Source: Stenotrophomonas maltophilia (GTDB lineage: Bacteria; Pseudomonadota; Gammaproteobacteria; Xanthomonadales; Xanthomonadaceae). Taken from it: a stretch of DNA of 37,983 nucleotides. The DNA lies in assembly GCF_003970865.1 (NCBI RefSeq), contig NZ_RXLZ01000048.1, positions 1 to 37,983 on the forward strand, read 5' to 3'. The notes below the pieces were generated by a model, which was not told the origin of the DNA, did not search any database, and worked only from the letters and a program-made list of their open reading frames with translations. How positions within the stretch are numbered: the first letter of the stretch is position 1; each line of letters starts with the position of its first letter. A program made the position numbers and the translations under genes. This document shows, piece by piece, positions 17,856-25,213 of this stretch.

Positions 17856-20111
17856 TCAGTACTCCACCCGGTACCCGATCGAGAAGGTCCGCCCTGCCGC
17901 CGGCAGGCTCGACATCTTTCCGTAGGTCGCCTCGGCCTGCTGGCCGTAGACCGTGCGGTAGTCACGATCTGCCAGGTTGTAGATGCCGACACTGAAGCGG
18001 CCGCCTGCCAGCGGCAGCTCGCCGATCAGGTCGAACACCGCATAGCCGTGGATCTTCGCCGCCGGCGTGGCGCGGATGCTGGGACTGATCGCCGCAGCCG
18101 GTGCATCGCGCCAGGCGCGATCGGTCCCGCCGACGACCTGCCCCTGCAGTCGCAGCAGGCTGTCGTTGGCGAAGCGCCACTGCCCATGCACGCCGGCCTT
18201 CAGGGGTGAAACGCGGAACGCATTGAGCTCGCGCCAGCGTCCGGCAGCGTCGCGGTACTGGCCACGGGTACTGGCAACGCTGGCGCCCAGCTCCAGCGGT
18301 GCGGTGGGCGTGTAACGCAGGTTGGCCTCCACGCCCCACACCCGCTCGTCGGTGTCGGCCACCGACACGCTGTAGTCGCGGTTGAACTGCACGGTCTTGT
18401 CCGAGCGGTTGTAGAACGCGGTCACTGCGCTCTGCAGCGAGGCATCGCTGCGGCGCCAGCCCAGCTCGTAGCTGTCGACCTTGATCGGGCCGATGTTGCG
18501 GCTATCGATGACAAAGCTTGCCGGTACGTCGCGCAGCATGCGCTGGGTATCGGGCAGGCTGAAGCCCTGCGAGACGTTGGCGAACAGCTGTTGCGATGCA
18601 TCCAGCCGGTACACCACGCCGGCATTGAACAGGGTCTGCGAGTGGCGCACGCGGCCGCCCTGCAGCACGCGCGGCTGATACCCGGCAACGGCATCGGCGG
18701 TGATCGCTTCAGTGTAGGGAAGCGAATCTTCTACGCGGTTGCGCAGGATCTGGTGGCGCACACCGGCCTGTACGCTGAAGCGCTCACCCAGCGAATGATC
18801 GGCCTGCAGGAACAGGCCCGTGGTATCCACGCGCACGTCCGGCCCCATCGCGTACTGTGCGGTGGGCTGGTAATCGAGACCATTGCTGGCGATGAAGCGG
18901 TTGATGTCATACATCTGCCCGCGCTGGCGATCCTGCTCGCGTTCGTGGTCCACGCCATACGACAGCTGCAGGCCGCGGCCACCGACCTGGAAATCCTTGT
19001 GCAGCGCGCTGCGCAGGCCCCAGACATCAATGTCGGTGTTGGACTGCATCGCCACATAGGCGAAGCCACCGCGCAGCGCGGGGTGCACCAGGGTCGACAC
19101 CGACGGGAACCAGCGTCCCTGCTCGTTGCGGTAATAGGCTTCCACGCTCAGTTCCTGCCCACCCGGCAGGTCGCGGTTGCGGTACTGCGCGTTGACACCC
19201 TGATGGCGCGTACGCGGCTGCGCCTCCAGCTGCAGGCCTGGCAGCGCCTGATGGCTGGGCGTGAACGCAGGGTTGAACAGCGCGGCCAGGCGCGGGCCAT
19301 AGTCGGGGCCATGATCACTGTCCTGCTGATCGTCGAACCAGCGTACGCCCACGCTCAACCGCTGGCTGTCCGTCGGGGTCCAGTCCAAGCGCGCATTGAG
19401 TTCGCGGGTCTCGGTGTCCTGGCGATCGGTCTGCGCGATCTCCGGGCCGATGCGGCGGCCATGCGCATCCAGCGATGCACCCTGCCGGCCATAGGCGAAG
19501 CCGAACGCGCCACTGAACTGATCGCCACGCACGGTCATGGTCTGCGCTGCGTTCCAGGCCAGCGTGTCACTGGACAGATGCGAGGGACTGCGCAGGCCGA
19601 ACTGGCTGGCCAGCTGCACCGGCTGCTCGCCGGGCTGCAGGGTGATGATGTTGATGATGCCGCCACTGGCACCGGCGCCATACAGCGCGGTGGCGCCGGA
19701 GATCACCTCGATGCGCTCGATCATGGTCGGCGAGATGCTGTTGAGCTGGCGCGACCCATCGCGTGCGCCGGTCAGCGGCACGCCATCGATCATCACCTGC
19801 ACGCTGCGGCCGCGCATGGTCATGCCGTAGTTGCTGGTGGTACCGCTGGCCGGCGCCAGCGACGGCACCAGCTGGCCGAGGATGTCGGCGGTGCTGCGCC
19901 CGGCGGTGATCTGCTGGGCAATCTGTTCGTGCTCGATGGCATACACGGTGCCGGCGATCTCGGCCACGCTGCGTGCGCCTCGCACGGCGGTGACACTCAC
20001 CGCATCCAGTTGCCGGGTGCCGGCCGTAGCGGACGCATTCTGCGCCGCCAGCTGGCCACTGATGGCCATCGCCAGCACAGCCAGCGGAAGGGTTGCTGCG
20101 GTATGCCGCAT
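17856..20111 (-). CDS. TonB-dependent ferric-siderophore receptor (IutA/RhtA-like)
   Basis: 751 residues from the ATG at 20111, which follows GAGGA and opens a signal peptide (MRHTAATLPLAVLAMAISG, then QLAAQ). The frame is open further upstream, but that part is antisense-like and overlaps the permease gene. The plug domain has the order typical of hydroxamate/citrate receptors such as IutA: EHEQIAQQ, ADILGQLVPSL, NYGMTMRGRSVQVMIDGVPL, SRQLNSISPTMIERIEVISG and ATALYGAGASGGIINIIT. The barrel ends in an aromatic residue (IGYRVEY), as outer-membrane barrels do. It follows the permease gene by 17 bases in one operon with a Fur box upstream. The likely ligand is an aerobactin/rhizobactin/schizokinen-type siderophore; since no biosynthesis genes are present, uptake of foreign siderophores is inferred. 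Confidence 0.9.
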   Translation of the reverse strand: MRHTAATLPLAVLAMAISGQLAAQNASATAGTRQLDAVSVTAVRGARSVAEIAGTVYAIEHEQIAQQITAGRSTADILGQLVPSLAPASGTTSNYGMTMRGRSVQVMIDGVPLTGARDGSRQLNSISPTMIERIEVISGATALYGAGASGGIINIITLQPGEQPVQLASQFGLRSPSHLSSDTLAWNAAQTMTVRGDQFSGAFGFAYGRQGASLDAHGRRIGPEIAQTDRQDTETRELNARLDWTPTDSQRLSVGVRWFDDQQDSDHGPDYGPRLAALFNPAFTPSHQALPGLQLEAQPRTRHQGVNAQYRNRDLPGGQELSVEAYYRNEQGRWFPSVSTLVHPALRGGFAYVAMQSNTDIDVWGLRSALHKDFQVGGRGLQLSYGVDHEREQDRQRGQMYDINRFIASNGLDYQPTAQYAMGPDVRVDTTGLFLQADHSLGERFSVQAGVRHQILRNRVEDSLPYTEAITADAVAGYQPRVLQGGRVRHSQTLFNAGVVYRLDASQQLFANVSQGFSLPDTQRMLRDVPASFVIDSRNIGPIKVDSYELGWRRSDASLQSAVTAFYNRSDKTVQFNRDYSVSVADTDERVWGVEANLRYTPTAPLELGASVASTRGQYRDAAGRWRELNAFRVSPLKAGVHGQWRFANDSLLRLQGQVVGGTDRAWRDAPAAAISPSIRATPAAKIHGYAVFDLIGELPLAGGRFSVGIYNLADRDYRTVYGQQAEATYGKMSSLPAAGRTFSIGYRVEY

Positions 20112-20128
20112 GGTGTCCTCGTTGCGTA

Positions 20129-21349
20129 TCAGGGAGAGTTCGTGGGCGCTGCGAAGCGGCGCATCAGCGGCCCGCACAACAGCAGTCCAAGCGCCGAAAC
20201 CGTGGCCAGCGCGATGTAGTAGGTGGGGTAGCCCATGCCCTTGGCGAGGAAGCCGGACAACGCGCCGCCGATGAAATTGACCAGCAGCTCGAAGCACACC
20301 AGCAGGGTGAAGTCGGTGCCGGCCTGGGCACGCGAGCTGACCCGCATGAACAAGGCATACAGGCTGGTCATCGCCACATAGCGCAGCGCCAGCAGGGCGA
20401 TCACCAGCACGCCCAGGCCGAACCGCGAGGTCGCAAGCGCGCCGCTGTACAGCATCAATGCCAGCAGCACATACAGCGCCGTGCGCCACCAGCCGGCATG
20501 CATCAACAGCTGCTCGGCCCGGTGCTGCTTGAGCAGCCAGGCGGCGCCCACAGCTGCCAGCATGCCGGTGCCGGCACCGCCCACCGAGATCAGCAACCCG
20601 ATCTCGGTCAGGCTGAACTGCTGGTCGACCAGCAGCGGGTTGATCATCGCCATGGCCGGCGCTTCCACCAGCCGGTACAGCACGATCAGCAGCAGCGCCC
20701 AGCGTAGTTCGCGGCGGCCCAGCGCACGCAGGATGCTCGGCCGCGGCGCGTCGGGCCTGGCCGGCGCTTCATTGATCTGCTGCACTGCCAGCAGGGTCAG
20801 TGCGCTCATCGCGGCCAGGCTCAGCAGGGCCACGCTCCAGCCGCGGGTTTCATACAGCCACAGCACACCGGCGCCACCGATCATGCTGCCCAGGGCCACA
20901 CCCACGCTCTGCGCCATGCTGCCCAACCGGTGCTCGGCCGGCGCCAGCGCCTCCACGGTGTAGCCGTCGATGGCGATGTCCTGGGTGGCGGCGATGCTCG
21001 AGATCCACATGCCGACCAGCACGAACACGACCAGGCCATGATCCAAGCCGGTGAACGCCAGCACCAGGATGCCGGCCAGCAGCAGCAGCTGCGTCAGCCA
21101 CAGCCAGCTACGGCGGCGGCCGAGGGCGGGCAGGTGCCAGCGGTCCACCAGCGGTGCCCACAGGAACTTCAGCGCCCACGGCAGGTACAGCAGCGACAAC
21201 ATGCCGATCCAGCGCAGGTCCACGCCCTGGCTGCGCAGGATGGCTGGCACCGCCACGTTGTAGAAATACAGGGGCAGCGCGTGCGCCATGTACAGCGCGA
21301 CAATCACCCCCAGGCCGAATGGCGAAGCGGCGGCGCGCTCAGTGCGCAT
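20129..21349 (-). CDS. MFS siderophore permease (RhtX/FptX type)
   Basis: 406 residues from ATG 21349, with about 12 hydrophobic helices of a major-facilitator permease. The loop 2-3 region APLVDRWHLPALGRRRSW and the segment ISSIAATQDIAIDGYTVEAL are typical of the AmpG/RhtX-like branch. RhtX (rhizobactin 1021) and FptX (pyochelin) are single-subunit inner-membrane permeases that import the iron-siderophore without an ABC transporter. Here the gene sits between a small unknown gene (11-base overlap) and an IutA-like receptor gene (17-base gap), which supports the siderophore role over muropeptide transport. The longer frame to 21595 is rejected because it runs back through the upstream gene. 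Confidence 0.87.
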   Translation of the reverse strand: MRTERAAASPFGLGVIVALYMAHALPLYFYNVAVPAILRSQGVDLRWIGMLSLLYLPWALKFLWAPLVDRWHLPALGRRRSWLWLTQLLLLAGILVLAFTGLDHGLVVFVLVGMWISSIAATQDIAIDGYTVEALAPAEHRLGSMAQSVGVALGSMIGGAGVLWLYETRGWSVALLSLAAMSALTLLAVQQINEAPARPDAPRPSILRALGRRELRWALLLIVLYRLVEAPAMAMINPLLVDQQFSLTEIGLLISVGGAGTGMLAAVGAAWLLKQHRAEQLLMHAGWWRTALYVLLALMLYSGALATSRFGLGVLVIALLALRYVAMTSLYALFMRVSSRAQAGTDFTLLVCFELLVNFIGGALSGFLAKGMGYPTYYIALATVSALGLLLCGPLMRRFAAPTNSP

Positions 21350-21731
21350 CGGCCTGCTCCAGATGCTCGCCAATCCAGCGCATGCCCGCGCCGGCATCGG
21401 CAGTGACGAAGTAAGGTACGGCCCAGGCCGCGTGCAGCGCCGGGGTGTCCAGCCGCTGCTGCTCGGCGGCGTCGCTGGCGATGCGTACCAGCCCGCGGCA
21501 GTACTGCCGGAAGGCAGCCTTGTACTGCTTGTACCAGACCGCCTGCAGGGCACGGTAATCGTCGCAGAAGGTGGCACCGGGCGTGGTGCTGGCAATGAAG
21601 TAGAAGGGACGGTGAGCCTCGATCAGCGCCTGCACGCGGTCCAGCCAGTACCGGATCTGGTCCGCATCCACCGCGCCGTGGAAGACGGCACGCAACACCA
21701 CCGCCTCGTTGATCACCAGACCCATTGCCAT
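21339..21731 (-). CDS. Small unknown protein, first gene of the siderophore operon
   Basis: 130 residues, starting at ATG 21731 (MAMGLVINEAVVLRAVF), five bases after AAGAAGG. No signal peptide or membrane helix is visible, so it is predicted cytoplasmic. Sequence blocks such as DQIRYWLDRVQALIEAHRPF followed by YFIASTTPGATFCDDYRAL suggest an alternating alpha/beta domain, loosely like STAS/SpoIIAA-type folds, but I cannot name a family. It overlaps the permease start by 11 bases and is the promoter-proximal gene behind the Fur box, so it should be iron-regulated. Possible roles are iron release from the imported complex or control of the permease; this is conjecture. Confidence 0.72.
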   Translation of the reverse strand: MAMGLVINEAVVLRAVFHGAVDADQIRYWLDRVQALIEAHRPFYFIASTTPGATFCDDYRALQAVWYKQYKAAFRQYCRGLVRIASDAAEQQRLDTPALHAAWAVPYFVTADAGAGMRWIGEHLEQADAH

Positions 21732-21775
21732 CGACCTTCTTGCTGAACAGGGGAAAGGGGCAGCGCCCCACCCCC

Positions 21776-21794
21776 GCAAATGAGAATAATTTGC
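21776..21794. promoter_or_regulatory. Fur box
   Basis: GCAAATGAGAATAATTTGC agrees with the 19-base Fur consensus at 13 of 19 positions by my count and has GCAAAT/ATTTGC ends in inverted order. It lies 45 bases upstream of the siderophore operon start (21731, minus strand) in an unusually AT-rich stretch. Iron-replete Fur should repress the operon here. Confidence 0.75.
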
Positions 21795-21807
21795 AATACG
21801 ATTGCAA
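21791..21807. promoter_or_regulatory. Perfect dyad TTGCAAT-ACG-ATTGCAA
   Basis: 7-base perfect arms around ACG, overlapping the end of the Fur box. On either strand the arms supply TTGCAA, a plausible -35 element: on the plus strand, TTGCAA at 21802-21807 is followed after 17 bases by GAAAAT (21825-21830) as a candidate -10 for the AraC-type gene. It could equally be an extra repressor site in the divergent promoter region. Confidence 0.45.
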
Positions 21808-21808
21808 G

Positions 21809-21841
21809 TTTAGGCGCGACGAAAGAAAATTTAGGCACGAC
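21809..21841. promoter_or_regulatory. Direct repeat TTTAGGCRCGAC x2, 21-bp period: candidate AraC-type activator site
   Basis: TTTAGGCGCGAC at 21809-21820 and TTTAGGCACGAC at 21830-21841 match at 11 of 12 bases with starts 21 bases apart, i.e. two helical turns, the usual spacing for the two half-sites of an AraC-family dimer. They lie between the siderophore operon and the divergent AraC-type regulator gene at 21862, next to the Fur box. Binding of the regulator with its siderophore is the natural reading. Confidence 0.6.
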
Positions 21842-21861
21842 AGCATTTGTGGGTGCCTTGC

Positions 21862-22809
21862 ATGCAGGTCTACTCCTGCGCCGAACTGATGAGCGCCGCC
21901 CACGCGCTGGGCGGCCGGGTCGACTTTGAATCGGGCCTTCCCGATGCGCTGCCGGTGCTGGCCGGCTGGCAGCAGGTGCAGTCGATGGACAGCGGCCTGG
22001 TGCTCTACCTCAGCCGCAGCCAGGACATGGTCGGCGGCCGCAGCCAGAACTGCCTGCCTGCGGGCCTCACCGCCAGTTTCCTGCTGCAGGGACAGGCCGA
22101 AGTGGTCATCGCCAACCAGCGCCTGCAGATGGACAGCCGCCGGGCCGGGAGCCCGGCGATGCTGGTCCACCTTCGCGAGGAAGAAGCGTTCCAGCGCCAT
22201 TGGCAGGCGGGTCGTGAGGAAACCAAGGTCAGCCTGCACCTCAGCCGGGACTGGTTGTCGCGCCAGCTCGATGGCATTGCCTCGGCCGGTCTCAGCCGCC
22301 TGCGCCTGAGCCACGCGCGCAATCAGGCGTGGCAACCGCCTGCGTCGCTGCTGCGGCGAGCTGCGGCGTTGTTCGGAACGGAAACCGCGGAGCCGCCGCT
22401 GCTGGCCAGCCTGCAGCGCGAGAGTTTCGCGCTGGAGGTCGCGGCCAGCGTGGTTCGATCCGTGGTCGCCGAACGCGACGCGCCTGCCCCCAGCGCGCAT
22501 CTGCGGCGTTGCGTGGACCAGTTGCAGCACTGGCTGCAGAGCGGCGAGGCCGATGGCCTGACCATCAACCAGATGGCGCGCAGGCTGGGTACCAACGCCG
22601 TCGACCTGCAAACCACCTTCCAGCAGCTGCACGGCAGCAGCATCGCCGCCTGGCTGCGTGCACTGCGCCTGCAACGGGCACACGATGCGCTGCTGCAGCG
22701 GCGGGTGTCAGTGGACGTGGCAGCCAGCCTTGCCGGGTATGCCCATACCAGCAGCTTCAGTGCCGCGTTCAAGCGGCAGTTCGGAAGATCTCCTTCCCGG
22801 ATCCGCTAG
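21862..22809 (+). CDS. AraC-family regulator of siderophore uptake (PchR/RhrA-like)
   Basis: 315 residues from ATG 21862; in-frame TTG 21847 and GTG 21853 are alternatives and no strong ribosome site decides. The N-terminal 190 residues form a ligand-sensing region reminiscent of PchR-type regulators (SFLLQGQAEVVIANQRL, EEEAFQRHWQAGREETKVSL). The C-terminal 100 residues carry the two AraC helix-turn-helix units, GLTINQMARRLGTNAVDLQ and VSVDVAASLAGYAHTSSFSA, followed by AFKRQFGRSPSRIR. It is divergent from the permease/receptor operon and shares a 130-base control region with a Fur box and a 21-bp-spaced direct repeat. In the pyochelin and rhizobactin systems such regulators activate uptake genes when the ferric siderophore enters the cell. 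Confidence 0.88.
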   Translation: MQVYSCAELMSAAHALGGRVDFESGLPDALPVLAGWQQVQSMDSGLVLYLSRSQDMVGGRSQNCLPAGLTASFLLQGQAEVVIANQRLQMDSRRAGSPAMLVHLREEEAFQRHWQAGREETKVSLHLSRDWLSRQLDGIASAGLSRLRLSHARNQAWQPPASLLRRAAALFGTETAEPPLLASLQRESFALEVAASVVRSVVAERDAPAPSAHLRRCVDQLQHWLQSGEADGLTINQMARRLGTNAVDLQTTFQQLHGSSIAAWLRALRLQRAHDALLQRRVSVDVAASLAGYAHTSSFSAAFKRQFGRSPSRIR

Positions 22810-22858
22810 CCACAGCAGGCACGCAGGATCCGATTCAACAACCCCTGCGCTGCCCCTC

Positions 22859-23674
22859 TCAGCGCCCGGTCACGAACGGGTCGCTCTTGCACGGCCGCAA
22901 GGGGCTGTCGTCGCAGGGCCATAGCGTGGCTGGCACGGTCCTGACCACCTCGAAGTGATCCTGGTTCCAGCGCAGGAACCCTGCATGGATGGCGTTGCCA
23001 TGATCGAACGTGCGCGCGTCCGCGGCCAGCGGCTGCTCGGGGTCGGCCTCAGCCACCCAGCGCAGCACCGGCACCTTGTTCAGCGGCCCGATGAGGGCGA
23101 ACAGGTCGCCTGCGCCCTTGTCCTGGTAGGCCGTCATCGTCGCCGCATCAGGCAGCCCTGCCTGCGCCAGCAGCGATGCGGTGACGTCCTGCAGCGGTGC
23201 AGCCCCCTGTGCGATGTAGGCGCGCATGCCCACTGTGCTTGCCGGGCAGCCCTGCAGCTGCACCAGATAACCGTTGATACCGCCACTGCCGGAGAACGAG
23301 CGTATCCAGTAGCGGAAGCGGGGCCCGCCTTGGTCGGTGACCATGAAATCCTGCTGGCCACCCTGCGCGGGAATGGAAAGCACCTGCACCTTACTGCCGC
23401 CCTCCACGTTGCACTTCAACTGCGCCAGCACCTGCCTGGCAGGTTCGGGCAGCGCAGCGTAGCGACCGTCGGGATGGGCGCTGCCGGAGGCTTCCGGCAA
23501 TGCGGGCAATCCGCGATCGGCGGGCGAGGTCTGCGCAGGCAAGGCCTCCGGTTTCGCCGCCGGGCTGGCGGTGGGTGCTGCTACCGGCGCGACGCGCTCT
23601 CCAGCGGGCGCGCAGGCGCTGCAGGCCAGCAACAGCATCAACGAAACGCTCGGCATCAGGTGTGATCGGATCAT
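22859..23674 (-). CDS. Putative immunity lipoprotein (X-Tfi candidate) for the adjacent effector
   Basis: 271 residues. The N-terminus MIRSHLMPSVSLMLLLACSAC is a lipoprotein signal with cysteines 18 and 21 as candidate lipidation sites. A Pro/Ala-rich spacer to about residue 70 precedes a soluble domain containing VQVLSIPAQGGQQDF, FRYWIRSFSGSGGINGYLV and a C-terminal ETF-like beta region ending CKSDPFVTGR. I see no named domain. It starts 3 bases after the stop of a gene encoding a protein with an X-T4SS secretion tag. Effector genes of this system are typically followed or preceded by a lipoprotein immunity gene that protects the periplasm, and this gene fits that position and localisation. 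Role by context only; no sequence similarity to a known immunity protein is claimed. Confidence 0.68.
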   Translation of the reverse strand: MIRSHLMPSVSLMLLLACSACAPAGERVAPVAAPTASPAAKPEALPAQTSPADRGLPALPEASGSAHPDGRYAALPEPARQVLAQLKCNVEGGSKVQVLSIPAQGGQQDFMVTDQGGPRFRYWIRSFSGSGGINGYLVQLQGCPASTVGMRAYIAQGAAPLQDVTASLLAQAGLPDAATMTAYQDKGAGDLFALIGPLNKVPVLRWVAEADPEQPLAADARTFDHGNAIHAGFLRWNQDHFEVVRTVPATLWPCDDSPLRPCKSDPFVTGR

Positions 23675-23677
23675 CGC

Positions 23678-25093
23678 TCAACGCCCTCCCACCGCCGGCG
23701 CTTCCTGCAATTGTGCAGGCGCAGGGGTGGGTACCGCCTGTTCGCGCGATTGCTGCTGCAGCTGGCGCAGGCTGGATTCCACCGCAGTGTCGCGCACCTC
23801 GGCTGCATTGACCCCTGCGCGCAGCGCCGCAGGATCGCCCGGACTGCCCTGCACCAGGAACAGTGTCTCGCCCGCCGCACGTCCAGCACTGGGATTGCTG
23901 GCCACGATCTGGTCGACCCGGGTGATGCCTGCGGCCTTCGCTTCGCGCAGCAAGACCAGACTGTAGTCATCGGCATGCTCGGCGTAGCGTCCGCCCAAGG
24001 CCTGCAGGCGCGTGCTGATCTGCTGCTGCAGGGAATGGTCGCGATGCTGCGGCTGGCGTGGATCGTCATGGGTCGCGAGCGGCACGTCCTGCCCCAGCTC
24101 ACGTGCCTGTCCCGGTGCAACCGAGGTCAGTACGTACTGCCAACGGTTCTGCCCAGGCGTGCCGCGCACCGTCGACACGAAGTCGTCGTACTCGCCGCCG
24201 CCGATGGTCTGGCAGCCCGCCGAATCGGTGTTGGATCGGCTGCCACGATGGATCTTGAAGGTGTCGTTGAGGTCCTGCACGCCCTGGGTATCGCGCGCAT
24301 CGAACCAGCCGTCGCCATTGCTGTCGCGCTCCACCCGTCCGGCACCCGCAGTGATCGCGTCCTGCGAAGGACGCAGCGCGAACTCATCGGGATGGCCATT
24401 GCGCGGATGGGTGGTCGCGCGCATCTCGGTGGTGCCTTCGCCCAGGCGTCCGAGATCCTTGACCCGGTCGCCGTTGACGTCCTCACCTTCGGTCTTGGTG
24501 CGCGGCGCCACGTTGCCGAAGCCCGGGCTGCGCGGCGTAGTCTTGGCATGACCGTCGTACTGGGCGGTCGGCTCGGTCGTGGCCTGGTTGAACTCGCGCA
24601 CATGGCCTTGGCCCTGCGCATCCTTCCACAGCACCACGATGCGGTCGTCGTAGACGCCACGCCCGCGTGCCTCGGTGGTGCGGTTCTCATCGCGCAGCCC
24701 CAGCACCACGCGGTCCTGGCCGGCCATCGCATCGTTGGCTGCGGTGTTGCCACGTTGGGCGACGATGCTGCCGTACACGTCGTACTGCTGGGCCTGGCTC
24801 AGGGCTGCGGTCTCCGCCACCTCGGGCATGCGCGGTGGACGCGTCGCCTCGCTCAGGCGATCGAGCATCGGGTTCACCGTGGCCGCATCTGCCGCGGCAA
24901 CACCACCGCTCCGTCGCAGCGCCTCAAGTTCGGTGGCGGCTCGCGCCGAGACGTAACGATCCAGGGATTCCTGCACCACGATGCTCTGGCCGTCGTGCAG
25001 GGCCTCCAGGCGGGTGGCTGCAGCGCGCGCGTCGTTCTGCCGCAGCAGGGCGACGACCTCGTTGGCCGCCGCATCGATATCCATTTCGGGCAT
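23678..25093 (-). CDS. Probable X-T4SS antibacterial effector (XVIPCD protein) with LD-transpeptidase-like motif
   Basis: 471 residues, ATG at 25093 six bases after AAGGA. The C-terminal 120 residues (from about 350) match the XVIPCD secretion domain of xanthomonad T4SS effectors: DHSLQQQISTRLQALGGRYA, GITRVDQIVASNP (389-401), TLFLVQGSPGDPA (410-422) and a Gln-rich tail. The middle contains IHRGSRSNTDSAGCQTI (281-297), with H282, S291 and C294 laid out like the H...SxGC active site of YkuD-type L,D-transpeptidases and the T6SS effector Tlde1. Two EF-hand-like acidic loops, DVNGDRVKDLGR (205-216) and DSNGDGWFDARD (257-268), precede it. No signal peptide is present, as expected for T4SS cargo. 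A lipoprotein gene, probably its immunity gene, follows 3 bases later. The XVIPCD call is fairly firm; the enzymatic call is inference. Confidence 0.78.
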   Translation of the reverse strand: MPEMDIDAAANEVVALLRQNDARAAATRLEALHDGQSIVVQESLDRYVSARAATELEALRRSGGVAAADAATVNPMLDRLSEATRPPRMPEVAETAALSQAQQYDVYGSIVAQRGNTAANDAMAGQDRVVLGLRDENRTTEARGRGVYDDRIVVLWKDAQGQGHVREFNQATTEPTAQYDGHAKTTPRSPGFGNVAPRTKTEGEDVNGDRVKDLGRLGEGTTEMRATTHPRNGHPDEFALRPSQDAITAGAGRVERDSNGDGWFDARDTQGVQDLNDTFKIHRGSRSNTDSAGCQTIGGGEYDDFVSTVRGTPGQNRWQYVLTSVAPGQARELGQDVPLATHDDPRQPQHRDHSLQQQISTRLQALGGRYAEHADDYSLVLLREAKAAGITRVDQIVASNPSAGRAAGETLFLVQGSPGDPAALRAGVNAAEVRDTAVESSLRQLQQQSREQAVPTPAPAQLQEAPAVGGR

Positions 25094-25213
25094 GGTCGGT
25101 CCTTGAACGTGATCGGTAGGGAATCAGCCTACCCCAGCCGCCTCGCACGGCTTTTGACACGGCGCACACCCCGGTGCCCCGCCCCATTCAGGCCACGCAT
25201 GCCGAGCCCGGCC

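Noticed and set aside
20112..20489. 126-codon N-terminal extension of the TonB receptor
   Set aside because: It overlaps the permease gene in another frame, has no similarity to receptors, and the internal ATG at 20111 has a ribosome site and a signal peptide.
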